This document shows, piece by piece, positions 1-10,439 of a stretch of DNA of 64,000 nucleotides. Position numbers and translations under genes: made by a program. Below the pieces are notes generated by a model, which saw nothing but the letters and a program-made list of their open reading frames with translations, searched no databases and had not been told where the DNA came from. Position 1 is the first letter of the stretch. Each line of letters opens with the position of its first letter. The stretch spans positions 2,614 through 66,613 of the forward strand of contig MNCI01024011.1 of assembly GCA_015680685.1 (NCBI GenBank), given 5' to 3'. Origin of the DNA: Gnetum montanum (lineage: Eukaryota; Streptophyta; Gnetopsida; Gnetales; Gnetaceae).

Positions 1-650
1 GTCAGCATCCGTTCCCACTTACCGTACACACCCTGAACTATGCAACTGTGGCTACCAAACGCTAATCGTTACTAGGATCACCACACGTAACGCACATGCT
101 CGAAGTGGTCGTACTGAGGCACCTATCTAGCCTAAGCGTGATGAGCAACCAATTCCTTGACTAGCCTTACACATCCGTAGATGCTTGTAATTAAGTCGTA
201 CCCATCCTGCGTTCTAGGAGACAAGGGTGAGAGAATCTAATCGCGATGAGTAGCCGATTCCTTGGTTAGCCGTACACATTCGTCAATGCTCGTAACCAAG
301 TTGTGCTCATGCTGCGCTAATGTATGTAATAAATGACATGTAAGAAATAACAGATAATAAACCTATTCCATGCACTGCAAGGTTTATCTACAAAGCTCGT
401 CTTTATTGCCGTACACAACTTGCGTTCAGGTACAAAGCTACTCGAATAAAGAACAGTTCACTTGGGGACTCCTACTGTGAGCACATGGAAAATATTCTAT
501 CTCTGGAGTGACTAAACTGCCAGAGCTTCGCTACTTCTAGCCTAGGATAACAAATGAGGGGAGTGCCACCTCTTATTTATAGATTTGGCGGTGGACTGCG
601 ATATGGCGTACGCGATATCGTAGGGGACGACGCGATATCGCGTCTCATCA
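1..650 (-). mobile_element. LTR fragment, Ty3/gypsy main family (minus orientation)
   Basis: Read on the minus strand this starts TGATGAGACGCG at 650. It continues through a palindrome-rich U3 (GATATCG motifs, 598-645), a TATA box (ctataaataagagg near 570-585) and R/U5 sequence shared with the LTRs at 24247-25042 and 30760-31554. Its far end lies outside the window. The right neighbour is plus-strand protease sequence rather than a primer binding site or polypurine tract, so the junction at 650/651 is either an insertion boundary or a rearrangement. Confidence 0.8.
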
Positions 651-659
651 CTTCCCCAT

Positions 660-974
660 CAAATAAGGCTTCAGAGCTCCCTTCAAATCAAAAATAGAGC
701 TCAACGTACACGATTATTTTAACACATGCCATTACTGACTGGATTAAGGAGGGCCACCTTCCTAGGAAATTATCTGACCCCAGAAGTCCTCTAATCTATC
801 TCCAAGTCTCTAGGAATGAACCATGTGAGGCTCTTCTGGACTCAGGTTCTGGAGTCAACCTAATATCACAAGAGATGTATAAAGCTTAGAACCTGCCTCC
901 ACTAAAGAAGAGAAATATTTTCTTAGAGCTGCTAACTAGTCCATCACTGTTCCCTTGGGACTGGTGGAGGACTT
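660..974 (+). pseudogene. Protease fragment of the deleted element
   Basis: Translation matches the protease regions at 9820-10230 and (minus) 28090-27720. It keeps LLDSGSGVNLIS around 835-875, which has the aspartyl-protease D-S-G triad that the other two copies have lost (they read D-S-S). A TAG stop follows MYKA near 887, and the reading ends at the deletion junction near 974. The protease would normally process the Gag-Pol polyprotein in the retrotransposon particle. It is non-functional here because it lacks both ends. Confidence 0.75.
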
Positions 975-2121
975 AGTCATGGGGAAGATGGCCACCTATG
1001 CTGATTAATCAAGGCCCTCAATTCCTTTTTAAGTTTTTGTTTTACACATTTTTGTTTTACAAATTTCTTTAACTTTTCTTATTTTTGTTTTGCAACATTG
1101 TTTATACTCTTTCATTTCTTTATGTGTCTATTTATTTTGTTAGATTCGTCACCTAATAAGTGCTCCTGATGGTGGTATGAACTGTATTCTATTGATTGCC
1201 AATGTTTGGTTTTTATCTTTGAGTTATAATGTTGATACTAAGGTGTGGTTATTTTGATATAATAGGCAATGAGTCCACGTCATCCACACATCCATGAATT
1301 TCTATGGTCTCTCTTGGCTTGGAACTGGACAGTCCATTTCTCTCAATAATAAGAACTATCAACGAATTGGTGACTGTGCATTTCTCAAACTAAGGAAGGA
1401 CTCAAGGATTGAAAAGGGTGTGACTTTAAGGGGATTTGATACATTTGTGCTGGCCATTCTCTTGGGTGCTTGGATGTTTTCTTCCTAAGTTTTCCTTACC
1501 TTTCTGACGTTGCTTCATTATCGGGACACTGAGCCAATAAAAATAATATGTCTTTGCATGGTGTGGTTCTCATGCAAAAAAGAAAAAAAAACAACAAGAA
1601 GTAAAAAGTGAAAAGTAAGAACTCAAAGCACACCCCTTAGATGAAATAATCATTTGGGCTACAAGCACTGGTTATAGAACTAAACAAATATGTTTCCTCT
1701 AACTAAGGCCCCCTCTTGCTTTCAACTTTCTCCTTTCTTGTTTCTTCGGAATGGTGGTGACTTTTTGGCAGAGGCATTCTTGTTACTTCAAGTGGATGAA
1801 TTAACCAAATGTATTAATGCGAAGTCACTAGATGTGGATTGTTTGAGGCTGGATTTAGAACGAGATCTACTAAGTCACATTAACCATTAATACATAAGGG
1901 GTTGTACACCACCTTATTCTTGAGACTCCATTCCATTCTCTTCTTTCAATCATTCTTTCTCCATTTTTCACCTCATTTCCGGTTGTATCAATAGTCCATA
2001 TTTTAGTTGAGGCATTGTTTTCTTTTTGGTAAATTCTTGTGGTTATGACTTTAACTCTTACTTCCAATTGACATTTCTAGAGCCTATGGACTCTTTGAAT
2101 GTGGGATTGTCAGGGCATTAA

Positions 2122-2157
2122 GGGCATGAGCCTGCTTTAGGGAGGACCCACTGGCAT
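2122..2157 (+). other. Conserved non-coding block, copy 1
   Basis: Core ggcatgagcctgctttag followed by ggaggacccactgg. Related blocks stand at 14531, 17229 and, on the minus strand, 25791, 26022 and 58838, always between the integrase side and the polypurine tract. No reading frame is preserved around it between copies. Function unknown. Confidence 0.7.
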
Positions 2158-2905
2158 TCCTATTTGGTGCATCAGTTAATTTCTTTCACTTAAACATTCC
2201 CGCAATCAACATTTATTTTGTTCATTTCCATCTCAGACATCCATTTTATCGACGTTGCTATTGTTTCTTTTTCTCTATCTTTCTTATTCTTTATTTTTTC
2301 TATTCTATCACTACCAGAGGTTCGCTCTTAGTCATGGGGGTCTTGGTCCAATTTTTTCAATTTTCTCTTAACCCCTACACCTTGGGTAGTCACCAGTGTT
2401 ATATCTCTAGAATCCGCATTAGCCATATCACAACTCAGCCAATGGACCTTACACTGAGGCAAGGTATCAACTGCATTGTGATTCATTTACCCTTGTTAAT
2501 ATAAAACTGTGTTGTGTGTGCAGATGGTAATCATACAACAATGGATTAGATCTGGAGGGAACACTTGGAATGGATTGGTGTTGGAGCAGTTATGCAAGGA
2601 ATAAGATTGATGGCACAGTTATGGATGGACAACGAAAAGCACAATTTTGGCATCGGCAGCAACAGACTTCTTCTTTTCTTTCTCTCTCTTCTCTCTTCTC
2701 TCTCAGCTACCAAATAAGGCTGGATGTAAAATGTGTATAGTGTTCACTCTTGTTGTCATGAACACTAATATTGTCATGTATTGTAATGATGATCCGTTCA
2801 CATGTCACCCCATTCACCATTAGTATCATTCAAGTCAATAATCCCATACCTTTCCAATATTTTGTAAGGAACTCGAGGATGCATTTTCATTCAGTCATGG
2901 GGGTA

Positions 2906-3703
2906 TGATTAGCCACGATATCGCATCCATCCCCGCAATATCATGTACGTGATATCACGACCTACCACAACATCTATAAATAAGAGGTGACTTTCCCTTA
3001 TTCAAACATCTATATTTAGACCCTTGCCAAACTATAGCAGTTTTACCATTCCAGAGTTAGAATAATTTCCATGTGCCCGTAGTAGGAGTCTTAAAGTGAA
3101 TGGATCTTTATTCAAGCAAATTGTACCTGAGCACACATTTGTGTACGATAATAAAGACAAAATTTCTGATAAACCTTGGAACATGTGGACTAAGCTAAAT
3201 AGGATTTAATTATCGTTAAATGTTTAATTGCTTTCCTAGATAATTAAATCTCTTTCAACCCTTGACTCTCCTAGTTAAGTGTATTCAGTACGACCACTTC
3301 GAGCACGCGTGTAACGTTTGGTAACCCAGTAATGAGTAGCGTTTGGTAATCCCAGCAACGTTGCACTGGTTCGGGGTGTGTGTGGTGAGTGGGAACAGAT
3401 ACTAGTGCTCGGACAATTAGAACTTAGTTAGTGAATAGTTAATGAAAGTTAGTCATTTAGTTCTCTTCACCTTTCCCTATTAGCATAAGACATTAAAAAG
3501 ATAAAAGATATAAAAATCACATCCCTCAAGCTTACTTAACCATACAACCATGACAATACAAGTAAGTTTGGGAAGACAGTGATTGATTAACCTTAAGTGT
3601 TCCATTAAGGCGCGTAAGCACTTAGTCCTTGGAGTTCAACCAGATTGTGCGTGAGATGCTCGTATTCGTATCGTTGAGTGTAGGGGTACCTTGCCACTCA
3701 TCA
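2906..3703 (+). mobile_element. 3' LTR of the deleted plus-strand element
   Basis: Begins TGATTAGCCACG right after the purine tract gtcatgggggta and ends CCACTCATCA. U3 carries GATATC palindromes (2918-2965) and the TATA box lies near 2970 (ctataaataagagg). R/U5 follows with the family box cgagcacgcgtgtaac and the terminal ggggtaccttgcc. Length 798 bp, close to the other family members (795-928 bp). Confidence 0.88.
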
Positions 3704-4003
3704 ATATGACACCTTACGAAAAAATAGATGAATATGGTTGTGGATATACCAATAAGTAAAAGGTTCAAAAAGTTGTTCAAGCTCTCGACATAGATCCAAG
3801 ATTTGAAAGCATGATGGAAAATTTGCTCTTTCAAATGACTTCAATAGGGTTTCAGTGGTTAAGGTTTCGGTGGCAAGGATTTCAATGGCCAGGGTTTTTG
3901 CATTGATCTAAGGTAGCAAGAGGTCTCGCATTGATATTATTTGGAATGCTACCAAATTTAGGAGGTGATCCTTTAAGTGAAACTACCACTTCTTTGACTT
4001 TCT
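3704..4003. other. Low-complexity stretch without recognised gene
   Basis: Follows the LTR. Contains a run of imperfect short repeats (gggtttcagtggttaaggtttcggtggcaagg, in parts, near 3846-3900). No coding signal recognised. Confidence 0.4.
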
Positions 4004-4990
4004 ATGAATTACCTAATGATTTATATGAATCTATTCCTTAGGAAATTCCTAGAAAAAGTATGTTTTCGTGCAAGTTCTAGGTTATTTACATCATTCCTCG
4101 AGTTTTTTGAATCATTTAAATTTGGTTTGGAAAGATCAACTTTTGGATACTATCCATGCTCGTTATTTGTCAAACTCATTTTGATAATAGAATTTGTTGA
4201 TTCGATGATGGTTTCTAAGGTCCTCAATATCGACGTTTTCAATCATCATCATGATAGTGGATTTCCTCTTTTAATCAAAAATCTCCTAAATTTTGAAAGG
4301 TTCATTGTTTTGTTGAATTTTCAAATCTTCCATTAATTTTTGAAAAAATTGAAAGGGATATTATCTCTCATATTGGGCCAATCAAGCATTATGAGACCTT
4401 TGCCATAGCTAGTGGTTTTCATAAAATTTGATACGTGATTGAAGTGGATCTTGATTCACTTAAGCAAAAAATTCTTTTGGCGGAATTAATTATGCATAGA
4501 AAGTTGTTTATTACAATCTTCTAAAGTCATGTCACTCTTCTCATTGAGAGGGTCGCATATTTGATTCACATCCTTTAATGTTGTGAAGAAAAAAAATGCA
4601 AGCATGTGATTAATAAGTTATTATAAATGATACTAAGGTTTCTTCTGCAAATATTATAGATCCTACTAAGGTTTTTCTACAAATGATGCAAATCCTAGGA
4701 TGATTTCTTCTATTGAAATTTCAACAATTAGCCCATCCCTTTCTTTTACTACTGTTCAACAAAATGTATCTTCAAATATGGTTACGATGAAATTAGATTC
4801 AAAAAATTCTTCAATGACTAAGGGGAAACAAATATATGTTCCTTAGTTTTCACAATATTCTATTGTTGATTCAAATGGTTTTCAACTAGTTCTTCATAAT
4901 AAAAAATGTCAAGGAAATCTCTCTATTGATGATTACATGTCAAGTCTTCAAAACAAACAACATGTTTAAGATATTTTAACTTCTAATAAT
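4004..4990 (+). pseudogene. LINE (L1-type) ORF1-like remnant, DUF4283-type domain
   Basis: Broken frames joined by eye read like the DUF4283 domain of plant L1 ORF1 proteins: a stretch ending FPLLI (about 4260), a segment resembling LPNLPL (about 4320), HIGPIKHYETFAIASGF (4370-4420), then VIEVDLDSLKQKIL (4438-4480). Near 4860 the segment DSNGFQLVLHNKK resembles the C-terminal part of such proteins. Multiple stops and frameshifts. In LINEs this protein binds the element RNA. A related copy stands at 32300-33360. Assignment rests on remembered family pattern. Confidence 0.5.
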
Positions 4991-5929
4991 TTATTTACAG
5001 CTATTGATCAAAATATGAAGATATATTGATTCTATTGACAAGGCAAGGGCTTCCTCCCCCTCCACACAATGTTAATCTTTTCATGGTATGTCCAATTTCC
5101 TACCGTAGAGGAAAGGCTTTTTAAGATTGGTTGTAAGGATGAAAATCTAAAAAGACATCTCCAAAACATTTAGGCCTTTTCTTTTTATTGATTTTTTGGG
5201 TTCTCATACCCTTCCAAAATATATCTTCTATACTTAAGAATTTTTCTTCTAGAAGATTTGTGCTGAATCCATTCATTCCTTTTCCTAGCTTTCATGTTAT
5301 TTTCTTCCCACCATACCATTCTCATCAAACTTTAACCATAGCTATTAACTTACTTTAAAGTTCATGTATTGTTTGTTCATAATACTAGCAATGTATGCAT
5401 TAATAGGATGTTGAAACCAAAAAGAATAACTATGAGTATATGCTAAGATGTATAGTCAACATGATGATTTAGAATAGTTATAAAAAAATATAATGATGCC
5501 TAGCAACTACATCACTAAGATTACGTATTTAAGCAAGCTCTACTGCTTACTAGAATTGAACCTATATAAATGAAATCATTATTAACAATTCCTATTTAAC
5601 TAGTATCCAGGGAGGCCTTAATTCAAAGGCAAACTATTTATCTACCACTATTTATCATCATTTATGATACATAATTAGCAAAACATAAATGGGATCTCAT
5701 TATTTGAGAGTTGAAATAGGTAGTTGCCTTAAAATTCCTTGCGAAGAATGAATATACCAACTATGCAATACAAATAGCATTGAAGATAAATACCACTCCT
5801 TCATCTTTGCTAACTACTATTCAAAGTCTTTACAAAGACATATATATACAGATCATCACTTCCCTAAAAATGTTTTATTACATAGTGATATTAGGATTGA
5901 AACAAGATTGTCTTCTTTTGCCTACTCTT
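4991..5929. other. Intergenic repeat-derived DNA, no gene recognised
   Basis: Contains one half of a dispersed repeat pair (5195-5470), aligned by eye to 23400-23660. Shared landmarks are ctttcatgttatttyctt-type sequence, cccaccat and aatgtatgcattaatagg. The rest (5471-5929) is AT-rich with only short open frames. Confidence 0.5.
5195..5470 (+). repeat. Dispersed repeat, copy 1 (partner at 23400-23660)
   Basis: Both copies share the order: acacccyyccaaaatat-like start, cttaagaattt, tttcatgttatttt, cttcccaccat, a gap, then atgtatgcattaatagg(a/g)t(g/a)ttgaaa(c/t)cc, with scattered differences. Class unknown; probably the tail of a LINE or SINE. Confidence 0.5.
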
Positions 5930-6352
5930 TTAGGTATTTTTATCAATGAACCTTGGAAGAGGTGATTCAGAAAAAACTCTATCAATTCAAAAATCTATCA
6001 GTGACATAACACCTAAGGTAGAAAAGATGTGGGACTCAGTGGATGAAAATTTTACTACAACCTTAAAAATTGCAGAAGAAAGAACTAAGCAAGCCTTTAA
6101 TAAGGGAAAGGAGAAGAAAAAGAAAAGAGACTATGGACATGAACACTATAAACAAAAGGGGAAAGTTACTTTAGTAGAAGAATGTTCTAACTCAAGCTCA
6201 AAGGATGAGGAAGGATGTACAATGTGCTAGTACGAACATCCTAGGGGATGTTGTCCTATGATGGCACATTTGTAAGAATCAAGGACATATGCAATTAATC
6301 CAAGATTTCTCAAAAACCAAATGCCAAAATGGTTATCTTACCTTAAGGTACC
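5930..6352 (+). pseudogene. gag fragment of the outer Ty3/gypsy element, 5' part
   Basis: Reads TLSIQKSISDITPKVEKMW, a charged lysine-rich stretch, then C-T-M-C-stop-Y-E-H-P-R-G-C-C (about 6217-6255), which matches the C-terminal gag of the copies at 8880-9170 and (minus) 29067-28717. The matching sequence stops at 6347-6352 and resumes at 16175, exactly across the inner element. No 5' LTR or upstream gag is found before 5930, so the outer element is truncated at its 5' end. Confidence 0.8.
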
Positions 6353-7169
6353 TAATGAACCATGCCACGATATCGAGTACGCAATATCAGAGCCTACCAT
6401 GCGATGTCAAATACTCAATATCGGGACCTGCCTCCTTGCCTATAAATAAGAGGTAGGTGCACTTGGTTTAGTAGTTAGATAGTTAGTCCCTTAGCCAAAC
6501 TCTTGCCTTTTCTTCCCTCCAGAGTTAGAATTATTTCTATGTGCCCGCAGTAGGAGTCATCAAGTGAATGGATCTTTATTCAAGCATTGTGTACCTAAGC
6601 ACACTTTGTGTATGGCAATAAAGACAAACTTTATGATAAACCTTGTGGCATCCAGAATAGATAAACTAGTGTTAATTGATGTTATTAAGTGCTTTCTTAG
6701 TTAATTAATGATTCTCTCTCACCCTACAACTCTCCTAAGTAAGTACACTTAGTACGATCACTTCGAGCATGCGTGTAACACTTGGTAGCCTAGTAACGAT
6801 TAGCGTTTGGTAATCCCAGTAGTGTTGCACTAGTTTAGGATGTGTACGGCAAGTGAGAACGAATACTAGTGTTAGGATTAGCTAAAGCCTAGTTAATCAG
6901 TAGTTAAGTTAAATTAGTCACTTAGTTATCTCTCATCCTCCCTTATTAGCAGTAGGACATAAAAACATAAAAGCTATAAAAATCATATGCCTCAAGCTTA
7001 CTTAACCATATAATCGTGACATACAAGTAAGTTTGGGAAGACAATGATCAACCAACCCATCCTTATTCCATAAAGGCGCATAGGCACTTAGTCCTTGGAA
7101 TTCGACCAGATCGTGCATGAAACGCTCGTATTCATATGGTTGAGCATAGGGGTACCATGCCACTCATCA
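6353..7169 (+). mobile_element. 5' LTR of the inner element
   Basis: 817 bp. The start taatgaacc aligns with tgataaact of the 3' LTR, so the terminal TG has mutated to TA. It ends CACTCATCA. U3 has GATATC-like palindromes (6366-6425) and the TATA box is at about 6440 (ctataaataagagg). R/U5 includes caataaagacaaact near 6620 and ggggtaccatgcc before the end. Confidence 0.85.
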
Positions 7170-7170
7170 T

Positions 7171-7188
7171 TGGCACCATTGCCGGGGA
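7171..7188 (+). promoter_or_regulatory. Primer binding site, tRNA-Asp type
   Basis: tggcaccattgccgggga lies one base after the LTR. From remembered plant tRNA-Asp 3' ends the complement expected is TGGCGCCGTTGCCGGGGA, so two positions differ. It would prime minus-strand cDNA synthesis. The minus-strand element has the corresponding site at 30741-30758. Confidence 0.8.
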
Positions 7189-7305
7189 CTTAGTTGTTTG
7201 TGCACTAATTAGAACTTAGGAAATCATTTACATCATTAGAACGAACCCTTAGGGTTGATTGAGAAAATAATAAACAAGAATACATTGCACATTGAATAGA
7301 CAAGT

Positions 7306-9170
7306 ATGTCTCCTTCTTTGTACAAAAACACCTCACTGCCTAGGTCTGAAACAGGAAACAATCGACAGAGTAATACACATGATGTTGATCCGCCAGTTCC
7401 TCAACAAGTTCAAGTGGTATATATTCATCTTGATGAGTATATACCAGACTTCACCTTTATCCTCTATCAAGATGAACAACTGTGTTGGCAAGACCTAGAA
7501 GGTAACATAGTGTTACCTCCTGATCATTCAGCCCCTAGCATGCTTCTTCGTTCTCTCACACGAATTGGCATGCCACACTTACATGCAGAATATGTTGTGA
7601 AAGACAATGACTCGAGAGAGTACCATCCCATGGAGGCACAATGTCAAAGGGACTTACAACAAGAGAGACATCATAAGACTTTGAAGGGTAAGTGGTCCCA
7701 GGATGTCCCACATGTCTTAAGCGAAAATGAGGGTGGTGAACCTACCTTAGGTAGTTGCCCATACAACGATGTTCCTCCCCTTGACTTTGGCCAAGGGGTT
7801 GTGTATCAAAACCTTTATTCCACTATTCATAACCCAGGTTCTGATACCCACAGGCACAAAGGGTCCGAAAAAGGGACACGGACACATGATAAAGGTGGAC
7901 ATTCTGATCGCAATCACGATCAAGGCTGTGACCACCGAAGAGAAGGTAGCAAACACTGTCATGGTGATGGTTCCCCTTCTTTTTCACCTTCATCATCACC
8001 TTCACCCTCTCCTTCAATATCTGGACATAGTCATAAAAAAAATACCATGGGGATAAAGGTAGGGAAAGTGGAAGTCATAGGTGAAACAACTAGGAAAGGG
8101 GACGAGGGCACTCTAGAGAATCACAACATAGAAGAAGGGAGAGTAGGGAAAAATGTAGGCATCATAGACGAGACGATCACGATGAACCCCTACTCGCTAC
8201 TCGAAGTATGTTAGACATAACTAAGGCTGTTAGAATTCCAACAAGGCACCAAAAAGATAATAGGATCAAGAGATTAGATATGAACAATATCCTACGATTT
8301 GAAGGGGGATACAACGTTGATCCTCAAAATCACTTACAAGCATTCCATGATGCGTGTGCCTTACAAAACATAGAGAATGAATGACAAAAACTTAAGTTGT
8401 TCCCACGAACACTAGTTAAAGAAGCAGAAAGCTGGTACTGGTCCTTAGAACCAGAATCCATTCATAGATGGAGTACTATGTTAGAATTCTTCAACAATAA
8501 GTACCAAACATACTCTCGAGTGTCCAACTTACGAAAGAAAAACCAAGGCTGGGAACAAGGAGGACATGAACTTTTGGATGCTACCATCGGACAATACTAT
8601 GTGTTGTTACATCATTGTCCTAGCCATGGTTATTCACAAAGGGATCAACTACGCCATCTCATAAATGGGCTTAGGCATGAAATGAAAAGAACCCTTGGGA
8701 CTTATGCCCAAGGAAGATTATCCGAGCTTAGGTCCCATCAAATTCAAAGACTATTGGAGCAAGTTGCTAAGGAAGAAGGTGAGCTATAGAAGAGAGAAAG
8801 TGCGAAAGAGTATAACCAAGATGCTTCCCTCCGGAAGAGGGGAGTAAGATTTTGTAAGGATGAAGAAGAGTCACCACTCGAAGAGATGGTGAATAGGAAA
8901 ACTTTGTCTATCCAAAAGTTAATATCAGAAGTATTGGCAATGGTAGAATAATTGTGGAATTCCCTAGATAATAGATTTTAATCTATTCTTAGTAGAGGAG
9001 TCTAGAGAGCAAGGTAGTGATTGCGAAAAAAGAAAAGAGAGAGAAGCTAAACATGGACATAGCAAGGGTAAGGGCAAAGTTGCCATCATTGGAGAGGTTG
9101 TGGATTCAAAAATAGACAATGATAGTGGATGTAAGATATGTTAATATGACCATCCTAAGGGATGTAATCT
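7306..9170 (+). pseudogene. gag polyprotein of the inner element (frameshifted)
   Basis: Starts MSPSLYKNTS, matching MSSSLHKSTS of the minus-strand copy, 117 nt after the primer site. Order: N-terminal domain (to about 7740), a His/Arg/Ser/Pro-rich linker (7850-8035), a frameshift at the A-run 8034-8041, then the capsid-like domain (about 8210-8790; LKLFPRTLVKEAESWYWSLE at 8391-8450 and YYVLLHHCPSHGY), stops near 8383 and 8789, a lysine-rich stretch, and a zinc knuckle C-K-I-C-stop-Y-D-H-P-K-G-C near 9131-9166. Gag would form the cytoplasmic particle and bind RNA. The knuckle spacing, C-x2-C-x3-H-x3-C, is shorter than the usual C-x2-C-x4-H-x4-C. Confidence 0.85.
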
Positions 9171-9819
9171 CACATCTGTAGGAGTCTGGGGTGTATGCAC
9201 TCAACCACAATTAAACAAAAGGCAAACATCTCGAAGATTACCTTATCCTCAAGGTAACCCAAGGCAGTTCCACCAACCCTTAACATATTATCCCAATGGA
9301 ACTCCACCACAACCGATTGAGCAATATCAATAGTGGAAATACCCCTAAGCATGGGGAATGCCATCACCAAGGCAACATTATCCTTGCTGGTAACCTGACC
9401 TGTATGGATATTACGTGTAGCAGCCAGTCTCTCCACATGACTCTACTAGTCACATTACTCCTCAACCTCACTACCAAGCTCGTGAGTATTATGGAACTCC
9501 CTCTTATAGGGGCAATATCCCACAAGCATATCATCCTTCTCATCCAACTGCATCTCTTCCACCAATAGCTCCATTACCACCTACACCAGCTATGCAGGGT
9601 GAAATCCCTACCCAGCTACAGCAACGTAATGCCACAAGGGTTGTTAACTCTCAACCTACTGTTGGTTCCAACAAACACATAAAGAAAAGACCTTTCTTTA
9701 GAACCAACAGTCCAACCAAGCCCTTGTAATCACAAGCAGCTGATTCCTTAGACGCCTCAATATCACTCAAAACTTTAGAGCCTCCTTCAACTCAACCATT
9801 GCACTCAATGCATATGGTC
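9171..9819 (+). pseudogene. Gln/Pro/Tyr-rich spacer between gag and protease
   Basis: Frame-broken sequence with repeated Gln, Pro, Tyr and His codons (for example cctcaaggtaacccaagg, 9246). It is shared with the outer copy (16175-16440) and the minus-strand copy (28716-28300). No catalytic motif. In the family it links the zinc knuckle to the protease. Confidence 0.6.
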
Positions 9820-10410
9820 ATGCTAACACATGTTGTCACTGATTGGATCAAAGCTAGCCATTTTCTCAGGAAATTCTCTAATCCTAGGAGTCCTCTGATA
9901 TATTTACAAATTGTTGGAAATGAACTGTGCAAGGCTCTTTTGGATTCAAGTTCCGGTGTCAACTTGATTTATTAAGAAATGTACAAGGCCTGGAACCTGC
10001 CTCCATTAAAAAAGAGCAACATTCATCTAGAGCTGGCCGACCAGTCTATCATTGTCCCATTGGGACTAGTGGAAGACATTGTTACCACTGTTTATGGATG
10101 GTCGTACCTAGTTGATTTCCTAGTGATTCAAGTGAATAATGGTAAGGGGGAGTTCCCAATCATAATGGGAAGAGCATGGCTAAGCACAGTCAATGTGCGC
10201 TTAGGAATCTGTGATCTTTCCCTAGAAATATCAAAGGAAAATACATTCGAAAATATCAAGAAGAATAAAGTTCCATGCATTGCATACAGTGATACAAGGT
10301 GTAATTGCGTGCAGAGGTCATGGGTTGTGCAAAGTTTAACATTGCCTACATGCAATCAGTGTGCACAAGTGATCAACATAAAAAGATGCTTGTATGCAGC
10401 AGCCACATGA
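9820..10410 (+). pseudogene. Aspartyl protease domain of the inner element
   Basis: Starts around HMVMLTHVVTDWIK. The active-site segment reads LLDSSSGVNLIY (about 9937-9972), so D-S-G is D-S-S here, and a TAA follows at 9973. Downstream lie ELADQSIIVPLGLVEDIV and FPIIMGRAWLSTV, the flap and C-terminal conserved parts of Ty3-type proteases. Would cleave Gag-Pol; inactive here by stop and residue change. The fragment at 835-875 retains D-S-G. Confidence 0.8.
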
Positions 10411-10439
10411 TAGGAAGGCACTCAATGGTTGATAGTTGA

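Larger units (their letters stand above)
655..3703 (+). mobile_element. Internally deleted Ty3/gypsy element, 3' part
   Basis: Plus-strand remnant: protease fragment (660-974), then a jump straight to the post-integrase 3' region (from about 975), a polypurine tract (2891-2905) and a complete 3' LTR (2906-3703). Against the long copy at 6353-16174 the jump removes roughly from 10080 to 13415, that is the end of protease, RT, RNase H and integrase. The retained 3' region (976-2890) matches 13416-15320 and the minus-strand copy 25060-27180 module by module. No 5' LTR, primer site or gag is visible in the window. Confidence 0.8.

Noticed and set aside
1294-1488. 64-codon ORF with a hydrophobic segment (FVLAILLGAWMF)
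   Set aside because: The same DNA at 13730-13900 and minus 26860-26670 is conserved as nucleotides but its frame is broken, so it is non-coding 3' region.
7747-8056. Overlapping ORFs inside gag
   Set aside because: Alternative frames of the low-complexity linker; only the frame continuing the N-terminal domain aligns with the minus-strand copy.
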